From Flavobacteriales bacterium (GTDB taxonomy: Bacteria > Bacteroidota > Bacteroidia > Flavobacteriales > Flavobacteriaceae): a stretch of 64,000 bases of DNA. The DNA lies in the NCBI GenBank assembly GCA_004213995.1, contig SGZJ01000002.1, positions 40,202 through 104,201 on the forward strand, in the 5' to 3' direction. Made by a program: the position numbers and the translations under genes. Below are positions 20,223 through 29,618 of this stretch, piece by piece. Position 1 is the first letter of the stretch; each line of letters opens with the position of its first letter. The notes beneath the pieces are model-generated. The model saw only the letters and a program-made list of their open reading frames with translations. It did no database searches and was not told where the DNA came from.

Positions 20223-21703
20223 TGGGAATAGTAATTAAGCAATCTATTAATAATACAATTACAACATATATTGGATTTGTTTTAGGTGCTATTAATGTAT
20301 TATTTTTATATACCTATTTTTTGTCAGATGAATATCATGGATTACTAGCTTTTATTATTTCAACTGCAACTATAATGCTTCCTTTTATTTCTCTCGGAAC
20401 TCATAATGCAATAATTAAATTTTACTCTTCATATATCAACAAAACTGATAAAGATTCTTTTATAAGCGTTATGTTGATTGTTCCCTTATTAAGTGTAATA
20501 ATTTTAACTGCTATTGGCATTACTTCAATGGATTTTATAAAATTAATATTACCTACAAATCAATTTTTAACAGAAACGAATATTTGGGTAATAATAGTTA
20601 CTGCCATCAGTTTTGCATATTTCGAAGTTTTTTATTCATTAGTTAAAGTTAAATTAATTTCAGTATTTGGGAATTTTTTGAAAGAAATCTTCCATAGAGT
20701 ATTAATTTCAATTTTACTCATATTTATATATTTTGAATTAATTAATGAACAAGAATTCATTTTAAGTGTTTTGTCTATTTATGTGTTTAGAACTTTGATT
20801 ATGATGATTTATGCAATCAGATATAATCCTTTTGTTTTTAAGATTACAATGCCAAAAAATTCTTTTTTAATTTTTAAATATTTATTTATCATTTGTCTCG
20901 CCGGAGCAGTTGCAAATATTGTTTTAGAAATTGATAAATTTATGATAGCTCAATATTTGGATATTTCTAAAGTTGCTTATTATTCTGTTGCAATTTATAT
21001 ATCTACTTTAATTACAGTTCCTAGAAGATCTTTATTTCAAATAGCTAATCCTCTAAGCGCTAAACTATTAAATGAGAAAAAGTTTACTGAATTAGGAATA
21101 TTGTATAGAAAATCTAGTTTAAATTTATTAATTGTTTGCGGTTTTGTTTTTCTTCTAATTGTTTTCAATTTAAATGATATTTATTCTTTTATTCCAGAAA
21201 ATTACAAACAGGGCTACAATATTGTATTAATTATTTCCTTCACTAAAATTTATAATGCTTTTTTAGGAAATGTTGATGGAATTATATTTAATAGTATTTA
21301 CTACAGTAAAATAGTTTTTATAGGTGTTTTAATAACTATTGCTACAGTTTATTTAAATTACTTAGTAATTCCTTTATATGGCTTAGAAGGTGCTGCTATT
21401 TCATCATTTTTAGCCATTTGTTTATATAATTCAATAAAAGTATACACTGTTTATTTGAAATTTAATCTACATCCAGTAACTAAGAACTCCTTCAAAATTG
21501 GATTAATTATTTTAATAGGTTTTTTAACTTCATTTTATTTTGAATTAGACTTTTCTAATTACTTAAATATTATAGTCAAAACTTTATTTGTAATTATTAT
21601 TTATACATTTATAATTCTTTATTTTAATGTATCGGTTGATATAAAAAATCTTTATAACAAATACATTTCTAAATTAAAAAACCTTGCAAACACAAAGATG
21701 TGA
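20222..21703 (+). CDS. Polysaccharide flippase / Wzx-like (MOP superfamily)
   Basis: About 493 aa, 12-14 TM segments; LSDEYHGLLAFIISTATIMLPFISLGTHNAIIKF. Confidence 0.8.
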   Translation: MGIVIKQSINNTITTYIGFVLGAINVLFLYTYFLSDEYHGLLAFIISTATIMLPFISLGTHNAIIKFYSSYINKTDKDSFISVMLIVPLLSVIILTAIGITSMDFIKLILPTNQFLTETNIWVIIVTAISFAYFEVFYSLVKVKLISVFGNFLKEIFHRVLISILLIFIYFELINEQEFILSVLSIYVFRTLIMMIYAIRYNPFVFKITMPKNSFLIFKYLFIICLAGAVANIVLEIDKFMIAQYLDISKVAYYSVAIYISTLITVPRRSLFQIANPLSAKLLNEKKFTELGILYRKSSLNLLIVCGFVFLLIVFNLNDIYSFIPENYKQGYNIVLIISFTKIYNAFLGNVDGIIFNSIYYSKIVFIGVLITIATVYLNYLVIPLYGLEGAAISSFLAICLYNSIKVYTVYLKFNLHPVTKNSFKIGLIILIGFLTSFYFELDFSNYLNIIVKTLFVIIIYTFIILYFNVSVDIKNLYNKYISKLKNLANTKM

Positions 21704-21716
21704 TTTTGCAAGGTTT
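21679..21716. terminator. Hairpin terminator between convergent flippase and uvrA genes
   Basis: AAACCTTGCAAA ... TTTGCAAGGTTT perfect 12-bp stem, with an internal CAC/GTG pairing. Overlaps the flippase stop codon. Confidence 0.7.
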
Positions 21717-21781
21717 CTAACTAACTATCTAATAAATTAAACTAACTATTTAATATTAAACAAAGAGCGTGCCAAAGTCAT

Positions 21782-24550
21782 TTATTTTAAATATTCTTTT
21801 AAATATTTAGCAGTAACTGATTTTTTATTTGAGTTTAAATCTTCTGGGCTACCTTCAGCAATTATATGACCACCCATTTCTCCACCAACTGGGCCTAAAT
21901 CAATAATATAGTCTGAGCATTTAATTAATTCTAAATTATGTTCAACAACAATTATTGTATTTCCTATATCTATCAATGAATTAAATGATTTTAACAGCTT
22001 TTTAATGTCATCTGTATGTAGTCCTGTTGTTGGCTCATCAAATATAAAGACCCCTCTGTTTTTATTATTTGCCTTTCCTAGAAAATAAGCTAACTTTATT
22101 CTTTGAGCTTCTCCTCCAGATAGAGTAGAGGAGCTTTGACCTAACTTAACATAGCCTAAACCTACATCTTTTAGAGGTAGTAATTTTTTATATATTTTCA
22201 TTTCTTCAGCTGCTTCAAAAAAACGCAAAGCTTCATTAACAGTCATATTTAAAATATCAAAAATGTTTTTATTTGAATATTTAATATCTAATATCTCTTT
22301 TTTAAATCTTCTTCCTTTACATTGATCACATAATAAGTGTACGTCCGCCATGAATTGCATTTCAATTGTTATTTCTCCATCTCCCTTACATTTATCACAT
22401 CTTCCACCGTCAACATTGAAAGAAAAATGTTTTGGTTTATATAATCTTTGTTTACTTAGATTATGTTTTGAATAAAGATTTCTAATGTCATCATATGCTT
22501 TAATGTAGGTTACAGGATTTGACCTTGATGATCTTCCAATTGGATTTTGATTAATAAATTCAACGAAATCTATTTTTTCTAAATCTCCACCAATTTTCGT
22601 GAATTCACCGGGTTTATTCTCATAAATTCCTAATTCATTTTGTAATGCTGGGTATAAAATGTTTTTTACTAATGAGCTTTTTCCACATCCTGACACTCCT
22701 GTAATTGCCGTGAATATTCCTAGAGGTATATTTACATTTATGTTTTTTAAATTATTTTCTCTTGCTCCAAAAATTTTGATAAATTCTTTACTTTTTTTTC
22801 TAATTTTGGGTATTGATATTTCTACCTTTCCATTTAAATATTTAGCAGTTATAGAGTCCTGTTTTAAGAAATCTGTATAATTACCATAAGCAACTAATTC
22901 ACCACCCTGTGATCCTGCTTTTGGACCAATATCTATTATATGGTCTGCCTGTTTCATTATATCGTGATCATGTTCGACAACTATGACTGTGTTACCTAGA
23001 TCTCGTAAAGATTTTAAAACTTTTATTAACCTAATTGTATCATTAGAATGTAATCCAATGCTCGGTTCGTCTAAAATATATAGAGACCCTACAAGACTAC
23101 TGCCTAAAGATGTAGCTATATTAATTCTTTGACTTTCACCTCCAGATAAACTTTTTGATTTTCTATTTAAGGTTAAATAATCTAAACCAACATTAGAAAG
23201 ATGTTCTAATCTAGCTTTAATTTCTATCAGTATTCTCTTGGAAATTTGTTTTTCAGAATCTGTTAAATTTATTTTATTAAAAAATAATAATAATTTTTTT
23301 ATGGATAAATTAATTAACTCCGATAGTGATTTGTTATCAATTTTTACAAAATCTGCTTCCTTTCTTAGTCTATTGCCTTTACATTGAGTGCAAAGTGTTT
23401 TCCCACGATATCTAGACAATAGAACTCTATTTTGTATTTTATAAGATTTTGATTCAATTTTGTTAAAAAAAGCATTTATCCCTTTGAAATACTCATTTCC
23501 ATCAAATAGTAAGTTTTTTTGATCTTCAGAAAGTTCATGATAAGGTTTATGAATTGGAAAATTAAACTTATGACTATTTTTAATAAAATCATTTTTATAC
23601 TTACTTAATTTTTGTCCTTTCCATGGAAGAATTGCATCCTCATAAACAGAAAGCTCCTTGTTTTTTATAACTAGGTTTTTGTCAATTCCAACTATATCTC
23701 CATACCCCTCACATTTAGGACAAGCACCGTAAGGATTATTAAAACTAAAAAGATTAGTTGAAGGTTCTAAGAAAACTTGACCATCTAATTCAAATCTCGT
23801 GTTAAATTGATGAGACTTATTATTGTCTAAATCTTCAATAATACAAACTCCATTACCCTCAAAAATCGAAACCTCAATTGCATCAGCAAGTCTATTATAA
23901 AAAGATTCATCATTTACAGTAATTATTCTGTCAACGACTAGAAAAAAATCATTGGAATCTTTATAATTAAAATTATCAATTTTATCTACTACATTATTAT
24001 ATTTAATACGACTATATCCTTGATTTTTTAGTAAATCTAACTTTTCATTAAAATCATTTTTGTTATTACATTCAATTGGAGATAATAAAAGTAATTTTTG
24101 ATTAATTTTAAATTTTTTAATAAAAGATATAATATCTGTAACAGTATCTTTTTTTACTCTTTTATTTGAAATTGGGGAGTAAGTTATTCCAATTCTTGAA
24201 TATAAAAGTTTTAAATAATCATAAATCTCAGTACTTGTTCCTACTGTTGATCTAGGATTAGTGGTGTTAACTTTTTGTTCAATAGCAATTGCTGGGGAAA
24301 TTCCTGAAATATAATCTACTTTTGGTTTATCCAATTTACCTAAGAATTGTCTGGCGTAACTTGATAGACTTTCGACATACTTTCTTTGTCCTTCTGCGTA
24401 CAATGTATCGAAAGCTAATGATGACTTTCCAGAACCGGAAAGTCCAGTGATTACAGTTAATTTATTTCTAGGAATTTCAACATCAATATTTTTTAAATTA
24501 TGAAGTTTTGCACCCTTAATAAAAATATTTTTATTGCTTTTTTTCTTCAC
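21782..24550 (-). CDS. uvrA: Excinuclease ABC subunit A
   Basis: Two ABC ATPase modules ([40 protein letters not shown]), zinc motifs Cxx[10 protein letters not shown] and [12 protein letters not shown]. Confidence 0.97.
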   Translation of the reverse strand: MKKKSNKNIFIKGAKLHNLKNIDVEIPRNKLTVITGLSGSGKSSLAFDTLYAEGQRKYVESLSSYARQFLGKLDKPKVDYISGISPAIAIEQKVNTTNPRSTVGTSTEIYDYLKLLYSRIGITYSPISNKRVKKDTVTDIISFIKKFKINQKLLLLSPIECNNKNDFNEKLDLLKNQGYSRIKYNNVVDKIDNFNYKDSNDFFLVVDRIITVNDESFYNRLADAIEVSIFEGNGVCIIEDLDNNKSHQFNTRFELDGQVFLEPSTNLFSFNNPYGACPKCEGYGDIVGIDKNLVIKNKELSVYEDAILPWKGQKLSKYKNDFIKNSHKFNFPIHKPYHELSEDQKNLLFDGNEYFKGINAFFNKIESKSYKIQNRVLLSRYRGKTLCTQCKGNRLRKEADFVKIDNKSLSELINLSIKKLLLFFNKINLTDSEKQISKRILIEIKARLEHLSNVGLDYLTLNRKSKSLSGGESQRINIATSLGSSLVGSLYILDEPSIGLHSNDTIRLIKVLKSLRDLGNTVIVVEHDHDIMKQADHIIDIGPKAGSQGGELVAYGNYTDFLKQDSITAKYLNGKVEISIPKIRKKSKEFIKIFGARENNLKNINVNIPLGIFTAITGVSGCGKSSLVKNILYPALQNELGIYENKPGEFTKIGGDLEKIDFVEFINQNPIGRSSRSNPVTYIKAYDDIRNLYSKHNLSKQRLYKPKHFSFNVDGGRCDKCKGDGEITIEMQFMADVHLLCDQCKGRRFKKEILDIKYSNKNIFDILNMTVNEALRFFEAAEEMKIYKKLLPLKDVGLGYVKLGQSSSTLSGGEAQRIKLAYFLGKANNKNRGVFIFDEPTTGLHTDDIKKLLKSFNSLIDIGNTIIVVEHNLELIKCSDYIIDLGPVGGEMGGHIIAEGSPEDLNSNKKSVTAKYLKEYLK

Positions 24551-24695
24551 GGTTTTTAAAAAAGTATAGAAAAGTAAATATAATATTAATTACATTTATC
24601 CGAAGATAATGAGTAGTTTTTTATTAGTTTTTTTGGAATTTAAATCAATAAGACTATATTTGATTATAATTATTAACAAAAACTACGCCTATACA

Positions 24696-24762
24696 ATAAC
24701 ATTACTTTTTTAAATTTTATTTTAATAATTCGCATTTTATTTGCGACTAAATGTAATGTTAT
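24696..24762. repeat. Nested inverted repeats at the ECF sigma factor start
   Basis: Outer arms ATAACATTAC (24696-24705) and GTAATGTTAT (24753-24762). Inner TCGCA...TGCGA. The right outer arm overlaps the ATG at 24761. Confidence 0.6.
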
Positions 24763-25345
24763 GATTAATAATAAACTTTCAGATTCACAGTTAATAAGTG
24801 ATTATATTAAAGGAAATGAGTTTTGTCTTGAGATTTTAATTAAAAGACATAAACAAAAGCTTTACAATTTTATTTATTCTAAGATTCAAGATAGAGATTT
24901 AACAGAAGATGTTTTTCAAGATACTTTTATTAAAGTGATAAGAACATTAAAATTGGGAAATTACAATGAAGAGGGGAAATTTGTATCCTGGGTAATGAGA
25001 ATTGCACACAATTTAGTTATTGATCATTTTAGAAAAAATAAAAGGTTACAGAAATTTCAAAGTTCTGAGAATTTTGATATATTTTCGGTTTTAAGGGATA
25101 ACACACTAGGAGCAGAAGATACATTAATAAAAAACCAAATTGATAATGACGTTAGAGATTTAATAGAATTACTTCCAAATGATCAAAAAGAAGTTCTTAT
25201 TTATAGATTTTATAACGATTTAAGCTTTAAAGAAATTTCTTATAAGACAGGTGTAAGTATTAACACATCGCTTGGAAGAATGAGGTATGCACTTATTAAT
25301 CTTAGGAGTATTATTTCAAAAAAGAACATATCTCTTACTAAATAG
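24761..25345 (+). CDS. ECF-type RNA polymerase sigma-70 factor
   Basis: LTEDVFQDTFIKVIRTL, GKFVSWVMRIAHNLVIDHFRKNKR, LPNDQKEVLIYRFYNDLSFKEISYKTGVSINTSLGRMRYAL. Confidence 0.93.
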   Translation: MINNKLSDSQLISDYIKGNEFCLEILIKRHKQKLYNFIYSKIQDRDLTEDVFQDTFIKVIRTLKLGNYNEEGKFVSWVMRIAHNLVIDHFRKNKRLQKFQSSENFDIFSVLRDNTLGAEDTLIKNQIDNDVRDLIELLPNDQKEVLIYRFYNDLSFKEISYKTGVSINTSLGRMRYALINLRSIISKKNISLTK

Positions 25346-25385
25346 CAATAACTTGTTTTATTCTTCGTTATTAAGAAAAAACAAT

Positions 25386-25529
25386 ATGCAAAAAAATTAC
25401 TCTAAGAAAAAGTTTTTAAATTCTTCATTACAACCAAAATCTGAAACTATTAATTTTTTAATTAATTATTCTAAATCATTAAGTATAATTGAACTTAACT
25501 CTAATAAATTAGAAATCAATTTAAATTAA
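25386..25529 (+). CDS. 47-aa small protein downstream of the sigma factor
   Basis: MQKNYSKKKFLNSSLQPKSETINFLINYSKSLSIIELNSNKLEINLN. ATG start preferred to the listed 25287 start, which overlaps the sigma gene. Confidence 0.55.
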   Translation: MQKNYSKKKFLNSSLQPKSETINFLINYSKSLSIIELNSNKLEINLN

Positions 25530-26176
25530 TCTCTAATTAATTTATTAATAAGTTTTTTTCTTCCTATTGTCTTTGTTATAATGTCTTTATTTATATCCCA
25601 TCCTCTTGCTGGTGAATATTCTCTACCATACCAAATAATTTGTAAATGTAATTTGTTCCATAATTCAATTGGAAAAACTTTCTTTGCATCTTCCTCAGTT
25701 TTTTTTACGTTTTTACCGCTAGAAATTTTCCAGCGATATAAGAGTCTATGAATATGAGTATCTACTGGAAATGCTGGTATATTAAAGGCTTGAGACATTA
25801 CAACACTAGCAGTTTTATGACCAACTGCAGGTAATTGTTCAAGTAGTTCAAAATCTGCAGGAACCTTACCTTTGTATTTGTCTATTAAAATTTTAGATAG
25901 GCCATAAATTCCATTACTTTTCATGGGAGATAATCCACATGGTCTTATAATATCTTTTATCTCTTCAACACTCATTTTGACCATGTCATAAGGGTTGTCT
26001 GCTCTTTTAAATAAAATTGGTGTTATTTTATTCACTCTAACGTCAGTACATTGTGCCGATAAAAGAACCGCAATTAATAAAGTGTATGGATCTTTGTGAT
26101 CTAAAGGAATAGGAACCTTTGGGTATTTTTTTTCCAACTCTTCAATAATAAACCTTATTCTTTCTTTTTTATTCAT
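25526..26176 (-). CDS. nth: Endonuclease III
   Basis: LLSAQCTDVRVNKITP, LPAVGHKTASVV, FPVDTHIHRLLYRW (HhH-GPD). No C-terminal Fe-S Cys cluster seen. Confidence 0.92.
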   Translation of the reverse strand: MNKKERIRFIIEELEKKYPKVPIPLDHKDPYTLLIAVLLSAQCTDVRVNKITPILFKRADNPYDMVKMSVEEIKDIIRPCGLSPMKSNGIYGLSKILIDKYKGKVPADFELLEQLPAVGHKTASVVMSQAFNIPAFPVDTHIHRLLYRWKISSGKNVKKTEEDAKKVFPIELWNKLHLQIIWYGREYSPARGWDINKDIITKTIGRKKLINKLIRD

Positions 26177-26199
26177 TTATAGTATATTTACCTAAAATT

Positions 26200-26207
26200 C
26201 AAATATA
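26200..26207 (-). promoter_or_regulatory. -7 box TATATTTG upstream of nth
   Basis: Minus-strand TAnnTTTG match in the short nth/bcp divergent intergenic region. Confidence 0.4.
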
Positions 26208-26213
26208 CTAATT

Positions 26214-26669
26214 ATGGGATTATTAAAAGTAGGGGATAAGATACCTGATTTCGAGTGCCTTGATGACAAAGGAAATATTGTTAAATCACAAGATTTATTA
26301 TCTAATAAATGTGTTATTTTTTTCTATCCAAAAGCAAATACACCAGGGTGTACAGCTCAAGCATGCAATTTATCTGAAAATTTTTCTGAGCTAAAGAAAA
26401 ATGGGTATTCAATATATGGAGTCAGCGCTGATAAAGTAAAATCACAATCATCATTTTCAAATAAGTTTGGAGGGTTTCCTTACCCACTACTTGCTGATGT
26501 TAATAAGGATATAATAAAATCTTTTGGTGTTTGGGGATTGAAAAAATTTATGGGAAGAGAGTATGAAGGTATATTAAGAACTACCTTTATTACAGATGAA
26601 AAAGGTATTATTACTAGAGTTATTGATAAAGTAAAAACCAAGGATCACACAAATCAAATCCTTAGTTAA
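26214..26669 (+). CDS. bcp: Thioredoxin-dependent thiol peroxidase (peroxiredoxin Q/BCP)
   Basis: FFYPKANTPGCTAQACNLSENF motif; about 150 aa. Confidence 0.95.
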   Translation: MGLLKVGDKIPDFECLDDKGNIVKSQDLLSNKCVIFFYPKANTPGCTAQACNLSENFSELKKNGYSIYGVSADKVKSQSSFSNKFGGFPYPLLADVNKDIIKSFGVWGLKKFMGREYEGILRTTFITDEKGIITRVIDKVKTKDHTNQILS

Positions 26670-26676
26670 TAAAGAT

Positions 26677-28104
26677 TTATTTATAGCCAAATAATTTCTG
26701 CTCTTTAATTAGCTTACTAACACCTTTAGGAAGCATATCTTCCCATTTAGGATCTCCACTGTTTATTAATTTCAAAACTTCTCTTGAAAATATTTTTAAA
26801 TGTTTAATATCATAGTCTACAACATCTTCAACTTTACCATTATATTTAAAAAATTTATATAATTCTTTCATTCTTGGATGGACCTTCAAATTATCACTAT
26901 TGACTATTTGTCCATTTTCATCAAGCATTGGATATGCAAAAACTTTCACATTTTTAAAAAACAATTTACCAAAAGCTTCAAGAATACCTCCACTTAGTTG
27001 TGTATAATACTTAGGATTAAAAATTTCTATTAAATTATTAATACCCATTGTAATACCTATTTTTTTCTTTGTATATAATGAGAAATACTCAACAAGTTTA
27101 TAATATTCTTTAAAATCAGAAATTAATACTGTTTGTCCTAAAGAACATAAAAGTTTAGCCCTATCTAAAAAATCCTGCTCATCAATTTCACCATCAGATT
27201 TTAAATTTGATAATGTAATTTCAAAAACAACTTGTGTTTTTTCTAATTCAACATTTTTTTGCTTTAAAAATAGTTTTATAGAGTTTAGATACATTTCTAC
27301 ATTGACCTTAGTTACTGGTCTAAAACTTCCCCTCAAGGCAAGAATATTTTTTTTGTATAATATCTTAGCAGGTAAAACATTTTTACCCTCTGGTGAAAAC
27401 ATTACCGCATCGGTCATTCCACCTTTAACAAGTTGTAAACTAATCAATCTATTATCAACTTCTTTGAACACTGGCCCAGAAAAATTTATTGTATCAATTT
27501 CTAACTGATCTTTGTTAAGGTTATCGTACAGATATTTTAATATTTTTTTTGGTTGATTGTACTTGTAAAAAGCACTGTAAATAAGATTTGTACCTAAAAC
27601 TCCAAGTGTTTCTTGTTGAAGTCTAGCATCATTTTCTTTAAATCTAATGTGAAGAATTATTTCATTATAATCACCATTTGGTTCAATTTGAAATCTAAGA
27701 CCAACCCAACCATGACCTTTAAATTTTTTGGCAAAATCTATTGTTGCAACAGTGTTTGCGTAAGAAAAAAATAATTTTTCAGGATGTTTATCTCTAGTTA
27801 GTCTTTCTTCAATTAAACTAGTTTCCCAATCAAGCATTTTTCTCAACCTATTTTCAGTAACATATCGTTTGTCATCTTCAATACCATAAATTGCATCACT
27901 AAAATCTTTGTCATATGCTGAAATAGATTTTGCAATTGTGCTTGAGGCACCACCAGCTCTAAAAAATTGCCTGACAGTTTCTTGACCAGCTCCAATTTCA
28001 GCAAAAGTTCCGTAAATATTGTCGTTTAAATTGATTTTTAAAGCCTTCTGTTTTGTAGTTGGAACAGTTTTTACTTTTGAATCGCCATTGTGAATTATAT
28101 CCAT
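26677..28104 (-). CDS. Conserved protein of unknown function (about 475 aa)
   Basis: Long ORF; GTFAEIGAGQETVRQFFRAGGASSTIAKSISAYDKDFSDAIYG... MDIIHNG start at 28104 preferred, because the listed TTG at 28140 lies inside the -7 box. Confidence 0.75.
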   Translation of the reverse strand: MDIIHNGDSKVKTVPTTKQKALKINLNDNIYGTFAEIGAGQETVRQFFRAGGASSTIAKSISAYDKDFSDAIYGIEDDKRYVTENRLRKMLDWETSLIEERLTRDKHPEKLFFSYANTVATIDFAKKFKGHGWVGLRFQIEPNGDYNEIILHIRFKENDARLQQETLGVLGTNLIYSAFYKYNQPKKILKYLYDNLNKDQLEIDTINFSGPVFKEVDNRLISLQLVKGGMTDAVMFSPEGKNVLPAKILYKKNILALRGSFRPVTKVNVEMYLNSIKLFLKQKNVELEKTQVVFEITLSNLKSDGEIDEQDFLDRAKLLCSLGQTVLISDFKEYYKLVEYFSLYTKKKIGITMGINNLIEIFNPKYYTQLSGGILEAFGKLFFKNVKVFAYPMLDENGQIVNSDNLKVHPRMKELYKFFKYNGKVEDVVDYDIKHLKIFSREVLKLINSGDPKWEDMLPKGVSKLIKEQKLFGYK

Positions 28105-28137
28105 AGCTATATTTAATAACATATAAATTATGCAATA

Positions 28138-28166
28138 CAAATGTATTAAAAATTGATTTGGTCAAA
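28138..28166 (-). promoter_or_regulatory. Bacteroidota-type promoter TTTG-N17-TACATTTG
   Basis: Minus strand: TTTG (28166-28163), 17-nt spacer, TACATTTG (28145-28138). Confidence 0.65.
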
Positions 28167-28201
28167 GAAAAATATTCTATTTTTATATTAATAATTTAAC
28201 T

Positions 28202-28969
28202 ATGTTAGAAATTACCTTTTTAGGAACAGGGACCTCACAAGGAATACCAGTTGTTGGAAGTAACCATCCTGTTTGTAAAAGCATTGACCAAAAAGATAAA
28301 AGATTAAGATCTTCTATATTGATAAAATGGAAATCTTATAATTTTTTAATTGATTGTGGTCCAGATTTCAGATATCAAATGCTTCGATCTAATTGTAATA
28401 AGCTTGATGGTGTTTTTATTACACATGAGCATAGTGATCATGTTGCAGGAATAGATGATTTAAGGCCATTTTATTTTAATCATGGAGATATTGATATTTA
28501 TGCACACAACAGAGTATTATCGAACTTAAAAAACCGTTATAATTATATTTTTAATAATGATATTAATTATCCTGGTGTTCCAGTCATAAACCCTATTGAA
28601 ATTGATAATAATATATTTAACGTCAAAGGATTAAACATTACTCCTATATGTGTCAAACATAATAAGTTACAAGTCTTTGGATTTAGATTAGAAGATTTTG
28701 CATATATAACTGATATGAAATCTATTTCGGATTCTGAATTATCAAAATTATATAACTTGAACGTTTTAGTTTTAAATTGCTTAAGATTAGAAGCACATCA
28801 CTCACACTTAAATCTTAGAGAAGCTCTTGATTTGGTAAAAAAAATTAGTCCTAAAATTTGTTATTTTACTCACATTAGTCATCACTTAGGTTTTCATAAA
28901 GAAGTAGAAAGTAATTTACCTGAAAATATATTTTTAGCATATGACCAATTAACTATAAAAGTTAGTTAG
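28202..28969 (+). CDS. MBL-fold metallo-hydrolase (PhnP-like)
   Basis: FLGTGTSQGIPVVGSNHPVCKS, ITHEHSDHVAGIDDLRPF, HSHLNLREAL. Confidence 0.88.
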   Translation: MLEITFLGTGTSQGIPVVGSNHPVCKSIDQKDKRLRSSILIKWKSYNFLIDCGPDFRYQMLRSNCNKLDGVFITHEHSDHVAGIDDLRPFYFNHGDIDIYAHNRVLSNLKNRYNYIFNNDINYPGVPVINPIEIDNNIFNVKGLNITPICVKHNKLQVFGFRLEDFAYITDMKSISDSELSKLYNLNVLVLNCLRLEAHHSHLNLREALDLVKKISPKICYFTHISHHLGFHKEVESNLPENIFLAYDQLTIKVS

Positions 28970-29618
28970 ATTCTAGCCATTTTTTGAAGTCATAAAAATT
29001 TTCAGGTGAAATTGTGTGTCCTGAATCAAATTCGCTATAAGAATAATTAATTTTATAATTTTTTAGTATTTCAGTCGATTTTCTAGCCCAATTTACTGGA
29101 ATAACTGGATCATCTTTTCCGTGCGAGATGTATAAATTCAATTCACTGTAGTCTTTGTTTTTTGATGCGATATTAATCATCGCTTCATCAATATATCCAC
29201 TAAAACCAATAATATTTTTAAATTTTTCTGGATAATTAAGACATAAAGCATAACTAAGTATAGTTCCTTGACTAAATCCTAAAAGTGATATATGATCGTT
29301 GTCGATTAAGTATTTTTTGGATAATTGATCAATAAAATTAACTATCATTTTTAAAGACTTTTCAGCTTGTTTATGATCGTTAAACTTATTCATTTCATTA
29401 TCAAAACTTATATTATACCAAGCAAATCCACCATTGTGTAACTTAAAAGGTGCTCTTATTGAAACTATAAAGTGGTTTTCAGGAAGATAATTAGCAAAAG
29501 AATGGAGATCTGACTCATTGCTTCCGAATCCATGTAGTAGTATTAATAATGGAGACTTGGATTTTTTTAATTGAGGTTCTCTAATTAAATATTTTATAGA
29601 TAAATCTTCATTTAACAT
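28962..29618 (-). CDS. Alpha/beta hydrolase (phospholipase/carboxylesterase family)
   Basis: LLILLHGFGSNESDL, LLGFSQGTILSYAL, ISHGKDDPVIPV, SGHTISPE. Confidence 0.88.
   Translation of the reverse strand: MLNEDLSIKYLIREPQLKKSKSPLLILLHGFGSNESDLHSFANYLPENHFIVSIRAPFKLHNGGFAWYNISFDNEMNKFNDHKQAEKSLKMIVNFIDQLSKKYLIDNDHISLLGFSQGTILSYALCLNYPEKFKNIIGFSGYIDEAMINIASKNKDYSELNLYISHGKDDPVIPVNWARKSTEILKNYKINYSYSEFDSGHTISPENFYDFKKWLESN

Noticed and set aside
25287-25385. Upstream part of the listed 25287-25529 ORF
   Set aside because: Overlaps the sigma-factor 3' end in another frame. The ATG at 25386 gives the plausible 47-aa protein.
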